A stretch of 64,000 bases of DNA from Isoetes taiwanensis (taxonomy: Eukaryota > Streptophyta > Lycopodiopsida > Isoetales > Isoetaceae): contig JAJEKV010000060.1 in the NCBI GenBank assembly GCA_021234155.1, positions 4,076,451 to 4,140,450 of the forward strand, written 5' to 3'. Both the position numbers and the translations under genes were made by a program. A model generated the notes under the pieces. That model saw only the letters and a list, made by a program, of their open reading frames with translations. It was not told the origin of the DNA and made no database searches. Numbering within the stretch: the first letter of the stretch is position 1; every line of letters begins with the position of its first letter. Positions 51,030 to 61,752 of this stretch are shown here, one piece after another.

Positions 51030-51154
51030 GATTTGCTTAGTGGCCAGTCCATTATGAATATTGGTGATTTGGGTGCGACTTCAAGTACCAGCAAAGAGCG
51101 AATTTCAAGACCATATATTAGCCGCTGGTTTGTGGTTGGACAAGAGCCTCAAAG
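51030..51154 (+). other. Putative exon of unidentified gene (copy 3)
   Basis: Open stretch and splice-like borders identical to 21450-21574, with an extra T in the pyrimidine tract. Confidence 0.35.
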
Positions 51155-51945
51155 GTATGACATTTTGGGGTTTTATACATATCCTAGTAACGCTGCTACT
51201 GTTAAGAAAAATTAGTAATTCCTATTGGACAAATCTATTGCTTTAGAACAGGGCTAGATAATTGTTCTATGTTCTGGTTGCATTTACAGAGCATAAGGAA
51301 CATGAGAAAACTGCATGAGTCCTAGATATGAAGTTTTGTTGGATAAAAAAAGTCTTCATATTTGGCACTGCATGAAGCTAATCTAGTGATTTTTCATGAC
51401 AAAGAATAGAGGCTTCATGATTGATAATGCAAATGGCTTACAACACCCTTTGGATAATGCACCTTGTGCATGCTCTCTTGCTTAAGATGACAATCTAGAA
51501 GAAAAATAGTATCATCATTAAAACATTAACAATCTCTATCTAGGTCCAAAAGTTCACGAGCCTTTTATGAAAGACTGAGGTGGCTTTTCAGAGACTAGAT
51601 TTAATGGCAGTGCATTTAAATTGATCTTTATTGCAGGTTTATGCTTTTGAATAAATTTGTGTTTGTGGTAAATTAGGAATTGTTTCTTACCCTTCTAGAT
51701 CTGGAAGCCTTTTGTAGTTGTATAAGTCATGATTATGAGAAGCCACTAGAGTTGCATTGTAACACAATATTCATGGGAAGGGAAAGGAATTTCTGACTGT
51801 TAAAATTTTCTCTCTACAGAATGCTTTGCATGTTCTAATGTTGATTTGTTGAAGTTGCAAACGAGATATAGAGTGCATTCTTATTATGTAGTAGCATGTT
51901 TATTTGATATATTTTGTTATTTGATTTTAAAATGGCAGTTTTGAA

Positions 51946-52734
51946 GCATTTAACTTTTCCCTGTACTCGTTGTGGGCTGCGAACTTCAAAAGGTGCTATA
52001 GTAGAAAAGGAAGTTGATGCATAAGGCCCAAAGAAGGTGACGGAATTTTGGGCACTGAATGCTTCGATGGTTTGCGAGATTTCTGCAACTTTGACAAGGG
52101 GCAAAGGGAAAAGTTCTGACCAGGAAGTGTATCTGCACATCACATTTGTGTTCAGAGCACAAAGAACAATAGCAGAAAATTGCACATGTTAATTAAAGAG
52201 ACAGTTAACCAGGAAGAAGTGATGGTATGTGCGGATATTGACAAGGTTCTGCTTCATGATTTTTTACATGGGAAATGAACAACTTACACCAGAATCCACT
52301 TTCCATTGAGCAGTTGCAGTGTATCTGTAGGAGCCGGGGTAGGGTTCTTAGCTTCCAGCTCATTTATCAGTTCTATAACTTCTGCACGGACCTCACTGCT
52401 AGCAACAAGGCCGCTTTTCAGTACCAAAAGCAGAATCAATCAATCCCTTCTTAAGCCCTAATATTGTATTATCTTCTGCAGGTGTTTCCACAGTTGTAAC
52501 TACATCATGGCTGGATGATTGTTCGTGCTTGGCTCTATGGCTCTCATTTTCCTGACCATTATTTTTGTCTGGCAAAGCTGAAGCCACCAGACTTCTAACC
52601 AGGAGTATATAGAGAGGTAGAAACAAATGGAGATTTTTGAATGGAACTTTACATGCCTTCCCCGGGGAAAGAGGCAATTTGTCGCTTATAAGTCGCAAAT
52701 GGGGCTTCAATACTGCATCAGAGATTATCGCCAT
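51946..52734 (-). pseudogene. Fibrillin (PAP) 5' exons, copy 3 (best preserved exon 1)
   Basis: Exon 1 starts at the ATG at 52734 and stays open through the transit peptide (LISDKLPLSPGKACKVPF), VASALPDKNNGQENESHRAK and [20 protein letters not shown]. It lacks the CT insertion of copies 1 and 2. The frame is lost only at GCCGCTTTTCAG, where copy 1 reads GCCGTGCTCAG. The exon ends at the GTAAGT donor at 52287, and exon 2 begins at 52132 in matching phase ([12 protein letters not shown]). Only two exons of the PAP domain are present. A functional protein would need the remaining exons, which are not in the unit. Confidence 0.8.
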
Positions 52735-54827
52735 AATAAATCTGGTCTGATCAACCAAGCCCTTGAATGCAGATGAAGAAAGTTGCCAGATCCGTGAGAG
52801 AAGTATATCATGTTGAATTCATTTTTACTGTTAAAATATTATTCTTTTCAATTCCATGATCCATCTCATGTGATAATGTACGGCAACAGAAAGAGAATTC
52901 AAATGCAACAACTCGACTTATAAAATTCACCATGAAAATTTATATTAGCAAAGAATTTTAGTATGTACAACTTGAGGTCAGTCACATGTTAATCGTTCAT
53001 TATATCAAGAAACTTACTCGTGAACATCATTTCCTCTTTACCATAAGTATTGTTGCCGACGAAATAATTAGAAGGAATAGCCACAAGAAGGGCTATGAAT
53101 ATTCCACTACTGGATCGCGAACAGGTTTTGTATGTAAAGACAAATTGCAAATATCGTTTTATTTTTTCCAATAGATCTCACTAATAGCAAAGACTAAATG
53201 GAAATTTCATATAGAAACACAACAAGCATTGAAGCTTGATATACAACATTGTGTTTCACTTGGATGTTTATGTCCAAGAACACTAACATGATCTCTTGTA
53301 CTCAACCTACAAAAAGTCAAAGGTAATAGCAAAAACAACTTAACCCAACCAAACATTATTGTGCAAATCCTCACAAGTAGACCCAGACAACCATGTCCAC
53401 TGGAAAAAGAATAGTTACTAGAACGTGTGGCTAGCGATGCCTGCAATTCTTGAGAGCCGCTTGGAATGGGTTTAGGGTATTAGACTTTGTAGCTACATTA
53501 GAATTTATAGAATCTATGTAGGTGAAATGGGCAGGAAGGCATAATGCATGAGTATAGTTGAATAGAAATAGAAAATGTACATCCCTATGAAGGATGAGCG
53601 CAAACCTTGTTTTTAAGTGTAAACATGCTATGAACTAATTTTATACAAAACATGTACGCCTCCCAAAGAAATGATCTTTCAAAGCAACAAAGCTAATGAA
53701 ACAAAGGGCAAACGTTGATACATGTGAGAGAGATTCATCTTATGTCTATTTGTTGTTAAACGCGAATCTCTAGAAACGCAGTGCCCGCAAATGCCGCATT
53801 AGTCATGTAATGCGGTGGAATAGGTAGATGTAATGGAATATGTAGAAAACTTGTAAAATGTACTCATGATATATAGATGTAATGGAGTACCAACCGGTGA
53901 AGGATTTAAGGTTTAGGGACGCCGAAATTAGCCCTAACACATCGAATGGATAGAAGTAATGGAAAGCATATGTTGCAAATATGTTGGCGCATAAGGTTTT
54001 TGAGGAATACACAATTGCAATTTTGTTACCCTCGTGTTTTTGCAAGCTAAGATTATACTACCATTCTACTTGCATTGTTGGGGTGCCTTAATAAAATCAT
54101 GCATAGTGCTACTTAAAAGATTAGTTGTCGATTCTCGCTTGATGATTTGCACCATTTCAATACAGCTCAATTTAATTGGTTTCATATGCAAATAAACTTA
54201 CAGAAACGGATGGTTGCACAACGCCTTTGCATTAGTTGTGGGCACACCTAAAATGGAATTTATCCAACATATATAATTATTATTGGGTCGATTCTTTGGC
54301 ATATTCTTCGACGCCGAGGCACTTATCTTGGCCGCCCATTGAATTACAAATAATTTTTTACCGTAGACATTTTAGAGAAGGCCACCGCCATAGCCATCGC
54401 GGTAATGCGGGTCGGGCGGGGTTCAAGCTTCGATAGCGGGGCTGCAAATGTGGTCGTATCCAACGCTTGGTGCTTGATTTTTTTTCGCAAAAAGCCTTAC
54501 TTATTTGTTTGACTCATTGTTGTAGTGTTCCTAAGACGCTTAAGTTCGCCTAATTGCATAAATATCAAATTATTCTCTTCTTATTAGGTTTAAAACTTCA
54601 ATTTGGGTTTACAACTTTCATTATGTATGAAACATCCCTTCTCATTAGGTTTATATCTTCAAATTCGGTTTTACAACCTTGATTATGTATCTTTCAACTT
54701 TTTGCTATTCTAGATTTTATGCCTCAAAAGCTCTAAAAGAATAAGTAGCGAACGAGTTTATCGGAAGTCCGAAAACATGTGTGCAAGATATGCGCTTAAT
54801 AAATGCTATTGAAGATTTCTTAACCAA

Positions 54828-56764
54828 ATGATACCAATGGATTGGGAATTTGCAAAAATATCTTTAACTCTAGACATAGTACATTTTCTTGACTAAGCTT
54901 TAACCAACAGATCAAGTGTCAATTGTAGACCGTAGAAAATAGAATAGAATAAACTAGAAAATGTAAATATCGGCAGTAGCCGCATCGACGCCTTATTCTT
55001 TAAGGCTCAATGCTCACAATCCGCTTGAGCAAGCATAAACGTGTTCCTTGTTGAGAGAAAACCTTGGTGAAACAACCTCACACTGCTTCCCGCCAAGCAT
55101 GTTCCTATAGCAAAATATTTAGAGACCTTTCCTATGCAAGAAGGGAAGAAAAGGGATTAAAAGTCTAAATCATGATTAAGCAACAACAATTATGCACTAT
55201 AACTGGAGCATTTACAAGTAAACGATTTGAAGTGTCCCATATCTATGATGTGGCAGTCCCTGAATTCGGATAAAATTTTGACGGTCTAACAAATGTGATA
55301 TGTGGCAGTTCTAGGATAAAGTAGGCATCAAGAGGCTATGCTAGGGTTTACGGACCATTAAAAATATCAAAGGGTTATCATCATGCTAGTTAATTTCATC
55401 TCTGATACACCATAAGCCATGGCTGCACTACAGGTTTTTCAAAAGTTCTATTTGGAAATATGCACTTTGTTGCAACTATGTACTTACAACCACATCAAAA
55501 TCAGCAAATAATTAAAAAAAAAAAAACCTCTAGAATCGCCATGTTGTTGGCATGCAGGTTCTCTTCTGTTGCATCAGCTCAGCAGTATTGGTGTTCTTTC
55601 TGATCACTTCAGCAGTGTCGGTGTTCTTTCTCTTGTGACACTTTTTCTGGCAGTATTTGCTAAAAAAGGGTATGCTGATTTTGCAGGAAAGATGGGAAAA
55701 TTGATGGTGTATATTGCAGCATTGATGGTTGTAGCTGTGGTGGAGATGGGAGCAAGCCAAAGGTAGACTGCGAAAAATCTGAGGCAAAGCTGGCGCCCTG
55801 CACAGGAGCTATGATAGGGCCAAATCCACTAAGCCCAACACGGCCTCCGATCCACCACGCCCCAGGAAGTGTGCGCCTGCAAGCTCATGGCCAACGCCAC
55901 CACCCTTTCAAGTAGCTTCAACCTCGCCGTGCCAAAGCCATGCCTCTCAAATGCAACATCTCCTTGCCTCACGCTCCTCCTTCCAAACGCAAATATTTTT
56001 CTCCCTTCTAGCTCTCGACTAGGCATCTTATTCTTTGCTTCAGATTGCCTCCCTGCTTTGCATTTCACAGCAACATTTTTTTCAAGAGCGCAAGGACAAA
56101 TGGAGAAGCCGGAATAGTGTAGCCGGAACAGAGTAAGCGGGCAAAAATATCAAGGCTTTAGACGCATCGTGGCTGCTAAAACATTCTTATATAACAGGGG
56201 TTGTTAAGGAAACTTGTAAATGAATCGTTAAAAGAGAAGGCCGCCGCGATAAATTTCTTGTAGATATAATAAAGAGTTATAAATGTAATTTGTGCATAGA
56301 TGTAACGGAGTTTCAAGTGTGGAAGGTGGATGGAATGGGTAGGAAATAATGGGATGCATGGAGCGAAAGACATATAGGGATGGCTTGCACGCGTGGATGC
56401 CTGAGATGGCTTAAGTTGGGATGTCCTTTGATTCCTTGTGTTTGAATTTTCAAATCCCTAACTTCTCATTGATAAAACAAAATCTTGAAGATAAATGGAT
56501 TCTTCATGATCAATTGTATGAAGGAAATTTTATATTTGGGCTTCATAATTGTAATATTCGTCCAACACAATGATGGCTTGGAAGCCAAAGCCAATATTTC
56601 TAAGAGCAAACAATAGATTGCACTTTTTACAGGCTGCTACAAACATGTCTGGTATTGCCTACTATGCTTGATCTCTTAACATTAATAAAAGGTGCACTTG
56701 AAATCAATTTTCCATGGTCTTTGCCTTCAATCGAAAATTGTCGAAAATTGCCATTGCAAACATG
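54828..56764. repeat. Array unit 3: block R
   Basis: Homologous to the other R blocks; the segment from 55667 onward is also present as the inverted arm at the window end. A transit-peptide-like start lies at 55887, frameshifted after MANATT. Confidence 0.85.
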
Positions 56765-58616
56765 CTTTTTTATATATATACTGCGCCATGATGAAACCCT
56801 CATTCTAAGATTGACATTCAAGCAAAGAGTGCAATAATTACAACTTATACATCATTCTATAATGGTCCTACATATATGGTTGCTTATTGAAATCCCTTTC
56901 CAGCTTAGAAATGCATTGATAGCTGGCTAAGAAATCCCATTGTGCTAAACCTCCAATAACTAATGGAAGCTCGATTTAACGGTTTTTAATTCTTTAGATT
57001 TTCACTCTCAATACAAATTTTGTGCTGCCATAAGTTGTACAATGAAGATGTGCTTCATAACAAAATGGTCATATTGCGGCTTTGATGCAGTGATAAACGT
57101 CATACTTTTAAGAACTATAAAAAACAATTGTGATCTGAGAAGGATTGTTAATTTATAAGTTCTGCATAAAAAAACCTACAATAGCCAATACTACATTTCA
57201 AAAGAGAATCAAGTTAGAAAACCATTATAGCTATACAATCTACCCAAATCTAAATATATGCCATGGTCCTAACTTGAACACATGAATATCATTAGGTTAA
57301 ATACTATCACCCATATTGCCACCATGAGGAACAATGCTAGTAAGATATACCAACAATATGTATTCATAAAAAAATAAAAAATAAAAACTAGCAAAAAGGC
57401 GCAACAGTAGGCTTAGGCAGTATTAAGTTTGGATTCAATTTCTCATTAAGAAAGCATGTATCGGACAATCTATTTAAATTGGAAGGCTAGATTGAAATTG
57501 TGATTAAATAGATTAATTTCATTTTTGCGAATGAAGTAACTAATAATATTCTCTAAATGAAATATGAAAAACCCACGTTGCAAATGAGGCTTAGATTTAT
57601 AAATGCTTTAGCTTTTATGTTGTTAGATTTTGCTTCTTCTTTTAAGAAACCAAAGATTTGTTTGTTTTAGACGGATTAGCTTAACTAATTGTTATGGCTC
57701 CTAGTGGTGGATTTGCATTGTTGGATTATATTCCCTTTTTTTTTAATTGGTTTGCTTTTTGCTTATCATTGGTTATATGAAGGACTTGGATTTCGAAATG
57801 ATCATGAAATGGTTTATAGGTGGCAATGTCAAGGAGTTCTTTCTTGCTTGGATGTCTAAATCTTATGATGTTTAGATTTAGAATATTCCCCGTGACAGCC
57901 TTTATTGATATTTGGAGATGGCACTTTTGTGCTTGTTGGAAGTGCAAGGAGTTTGACAATAGGCAAGTGGCACAAGTAGCATTTTTGTGTTTTTTTTTTT
58001 ATGTCGACAAATTGGTGGCAGTTGGGCATGGTTTCTAACTACATGGCTATTTCTGTCCCTTGCACATATGAAGAAGTATTATGCAATGGAAAACTACTTT
58101 ACGTCTCTTTGCACATTTAACAACTCTAACGTGCCACAATGGAAGGTTTTTTAAGTATAACATAAAGAAATAATGAAGATTTTTAGGCGGTCTTCTCAGA
58201 GCTGTGATAGATCCAGATTGGAGAAAATGGCTTCCATCGTATAGGGCATTTACACGTTAGCAATTATTTAACATGTGAATTTGAGGTGTTCTTCTGGACC
58301 CTCGTGGTTTTTTTACTTTTGATCCCGTGTCTTCCCAAAATCCATCACCACCTTATTCTTTAATATATTTGTCATTTATCAATGGAAGGTACGATTCCTC
58401 AATTTGATGTAACAGGACTACTTCGTATAATTTTGTGTTGTCATCATGGCGGGCTCTTGTTTGAGAATGGCTTTACCTCTATTTATACCTTTATCACATA
58501 TAAGGAAGTGTCGAGCAATTAGTAGTGTGTCATTGCCCAACATTTTGGAGCTTTGTGATAAAGCAAGATTGAGCCTGATGAGCAAGAAGGTATTCTTTTT
58601 GCTAATCAATTTTCAG
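56765..58616. repeat. Array unit 3: block S
   Basis: Homologous to the other S blocks. Two private variants (GGCGCAACAGTAGG near 57398 and GCTCGATTTAACGG near 56970) recur, one base changed in the second, in the inverted arm at 61753-64000 and not in the other S copies. Confidence 0.85.
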
Positions 58617-58858
58617 GTCTTTGGAGGAGAAAGAAGCTTGACAAAAGATTGTTGGGAACTTGGAAAATTTGATTTGAGTGGTATTGCCCCAGCTCCAAGA
58701 GGTATTCCCCAGATTGAACTTACTTTTGAAGTAGATGCAGATGGAATACTAAAAGTGAGGCAGAGGATAAGGCGACCAATAAGGTAGATAAGATCATCAA
58801 TACTGTTGACGAAGATCGTTTATCTTCAGATGAGGTTGATAGAATGATCAAGGAGGCT
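58617..58858 (+). pseudogene. BiP internal fragment in reverse orientation (copy 3)
   Basis: The cleanest copy. It runs from [18 protein letters not shown] through [20 protein letters not shown] and GILKV, where a one-base loss shifts the frame, then in the other frame to [12 protein letters not shown]. The acceptor-like TTTTCAG is intact. It faces BiP copy 6, whose homologous segment is at about 60322-60567 on the minus strand, 1.46 kb away. Confidence 0.85.
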
Positions 58859-59994
58859 TGTGTTTTGAATGATTTTGTTTTGAACAGTCAGTCTTTTTCA
58901 CGTAACTCACTTAGTCTACGGGCAAAAGATCTACATTAGGCAAACGGTTGATAACCGAAAAGCCTAAGGTACCTTTTGGCCCTTGAATTTTTACCCAGAC
59001 TATGGCTAATGATGTATTGGTTGGCTGCAGGTACGTGCTCCTTTTCCTAATGTAATCCTTCTGTCCAATAAGTCTTAGGTGAGGTTGGAAAAGAAGAAAG
59101 AAAGATGAGATGCACATTTGCTCTTAAATGTTATGCTAAGATATTTGAGTACTTGATCCATTTTATTACTTTAGCAAATGATTTTTGCAAGCATACAGGC
59201 TAAAAGGTGAATGTATCTGAAACCTATGGATGTTATTTGATGTGCCTTCTTCTGGCCATATACTCATGTGGAACAACCTAGCTTAGGAGTCATATTTTTT
59301 AAGGTTGTTATATGAACCTCGAAATTGAGTACTTTAGACCCTTACGCTTCGTAGTATAAAAAAAGTACAGTTTTATGCACTAAGTTTGCTACGGGATATC
59401 TTATTTCAGTCGAACTTCCTTATGTAAAACCCATCTCTTTGATGTAATAAAAAAATATAGAAATATGTTGAAAACATGCTCCTTTGCTTTAAAAGGATTA
59501 TGTGCTTTTCAAATAGAACTTGCTGCTGGTTTCATCGTGGCAGGACCTGTTGTAGGCTTGAACTATGTACCACCTACATGCATCCAACTACAAATGGGAA
59601 CTTCAATAATTGTAACTAGTCTTGTGGACTCAAATAAGGACGTCCCTCTTTAAGTGTTAGGTTTTGCCTTAGAAAATATACAGCTACAATTTATGATGAT
59701 TTGTAAGCTCATTGGAAGAGAAACTCTTCCTGCATCTTCCATGTCGCTTATTTGCTACAAAATTAGATGTGCAAGCAAAGTGTTCTAAATGCGTGTCAAA
59801 CTTGCTAGATAAATTTTCATAAAACAAGTGCGCAAAATGTTTAAAAGTTTTTAGAAAAGTTGAAAGCTAAGATAAGTGATATAAACAAAGCAGATAATAA
59901 GCATAAGCTAATATACATCTCAGATTACTATTTTCATATCTACAGGTATTTGTGTCATTCCTCGTGATCAGGAATTTTGAATGTCTCAAGATAT
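58859..59994. repeat. Array unit 4: K/L spacer
   Basis: Homologous to the other spacers, with CAG/CTG sites intact (GAACAGTCAGTCTTTTTCAC). Contains the 62-codon ORF. Confidence 0.85.
59465..59653 (+). CDS. Recurrent 62-codon ORF (copy c)
   Basis: Full-length copy, one substitution from copy b (Y13C). Function unknown. Confidence 0.3.
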   Translation: MLKTCSFALKGLCAFQIELAAGFIVAGPVVGLNYVPPTCIQLQMGTSIIVTSLVDSNKDVPL

Positions 59995-61750
59995 TTACAG
60001 CTCAGAGTGATCTTCATCCTCTTCCTCTGAGGTAACAACACCAGTCTTTTGATAAACCTTGGTTATTATCGGATTGCAAACATCCTCAATCTCCTTCAGC
60101 TTCTCTTCGAAATCCTCCCCCTCAGCACTTTGGTTATCGTCCAACCACTCCACAATTTCCTTCAATTCAGCTTCAATCTTTTCTTTGTCATCAGAATCTA
60201 GCTTATCCGCTAGCTTGTCCTTGTCACCAATTGAACTCTTCATGTTGTACACATATGTCTCCAATCTATTCCTGGCATCAATCTTTTCCTTCACCTTCTT
60301 ATCTTGCTCTGCATATTCCTCAGCCTCCTTGATCATTCTATCAACCTCATCTGAAGATAAACGATCTTTGTCAGCAGTAATGATGATCTTCTCTGCCTTA
60401 TTGGTCGCCTTATCCTCTGCCTTCACTTTTAGAATTCCATCTGCATCTACTTCAAACGTAACTTCAATCTGGGGAATACCTCTTGGAGCTGGGGCAATAC
60501 CACTCAAATCAAATTTTCCAAGTTCCCGACAATCTTTTGTCAAGCTTCTTTCTCCTTCAAAGACCCGAATCGCATTACGGTTGTTTGCTTATCCCGATAG
60601 GTGCTAAAATTTGGGATTTTTTAGTTGGAATTGTAGTACCCCTGGGAATGAGCTTTGTCATCACTCCACCAACAGTTTCAATGCCAAGGGTCAAAGGAGT
60701 GGCATCAAGGATGAGTGCATCTTTAGTCTCTTTGCCGCCTTCCCCACTTAGAATGCCTCCTTGAACAATTGCACCATAGGCTCTGACCTCATCGTGGTTG
60801 ACTCCTTGCTAGGCTCCTTGCCTTCAAAGTAGTCCTTCAACAATTGCTTTGTACCTTTGGGATACGCAGTACTTCCTCCAACAAGAACGATTTCATCAAT
60901 GCGTGACTTCTTAAGGCCAAGATCATCCATGGCCTTCCTTAATACAGGGGCCTAATGTCTTCTTGAACAAGTCATTGTTAAGCTCCTCAAACCTCGCCTC
61001 GGTAAGTGGTTCGGAGAAATCAACACCATCAAAAAGACTCTCAACCTCAATTCTAACTTGGTGTCAAGTTATCGAAAGTGCCCTCTTTGCCTTTCTGCTT
61101 TCTCACGGAGTTTTCCAATAGCCCCGCTATCCTTGCTAATGTTCTTGTTGTACTTCTTCTTGATGAGTTTAATAAAGTGCTCCATAATTCGTGGTCAAAA
61201 TCCTCTCCTCCAAGATGAGTATCACCACTTGTGGCTAAAACTTCAAATACTCCATTATCAATTGTTAAGATGTCGACATCAAAGGTACCACCACCAAGGT
61301 CAAACACAAGTATGTTCTTCGTTTCCCTTCTCATTAAATCCATAAGCCAATCTTTGCTGCAGCTTGGCTCATTCGTATCTGTGAGCCACGTTAAGTCCAA
61401 AGAATGATACCAAAGATCTTTTGTGGCCCTGCTCACGTGCATCATTGAAATAAGCCGGGGCGGTGATAACAAAGATTTTTACGACCTTTCCTAAGAATGC
61501 CTCTGCAGCTTCCTTCATTTTTATCAAAATCATGGCGCTAATCTCCTCTGGGCTGAAAAGCTTAACTTCGCCATCCTTGATCTTAACTTGTATATAAGGT
61601 TTCCCATCTTTGTTGATGATCTTGTAGGGCAATAGTTTCATATCATTTTGGACTTCTTTGTCGTCAAACTTCCTTCCAATCAAACGTTTAGGGTCAAAAA
61701 TGGTCCTTTCGGGGTTAGAAGCAGCTTGGTTCTTGGCTGCCTCTCCAATA
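59995..61750 (-). pseudogene. BiP (ER luminal HSP70) copy 6, 5'-truncated at an inversion
   Basis: The 3' part is the best in the window: 182 codons are open (59995-60543), from the substrate-binding domain ([20 protein letters not shown]) through the lid ([20 protein letters not shown]) to [10 protein letters not shown]. Upstream the frame is lost in 60550-61490 by CAG/CTG-centred changes, then reopens ([17 protein letters not shown] to [18 protein letters not shown]). Homology ends at 61750, at CTCTCCAATA, in the [16 protein letters not shown] region. The first 80 or so residues, with the signal peptide and phosphate loop 1, are replaced by inverted S-block DNA, so this copy cannot encode a secreted, complete BiP. 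Confidence 0.9.
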
Positions 61751-61752
61751 AT

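Larger units (their letters stand above)
50178..54827. repeat. Array unit 3: block Q
   Basis: Third copy of the Q block and the longest. It holds the BiP leader (50178-50250), the helical open stretch (50538-50690), the 125-nt exon (51030-51154) and the best fibrillin exon 1. CAG/CTG-centred differences become frequent after about 53430. Confidence 0.85.
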
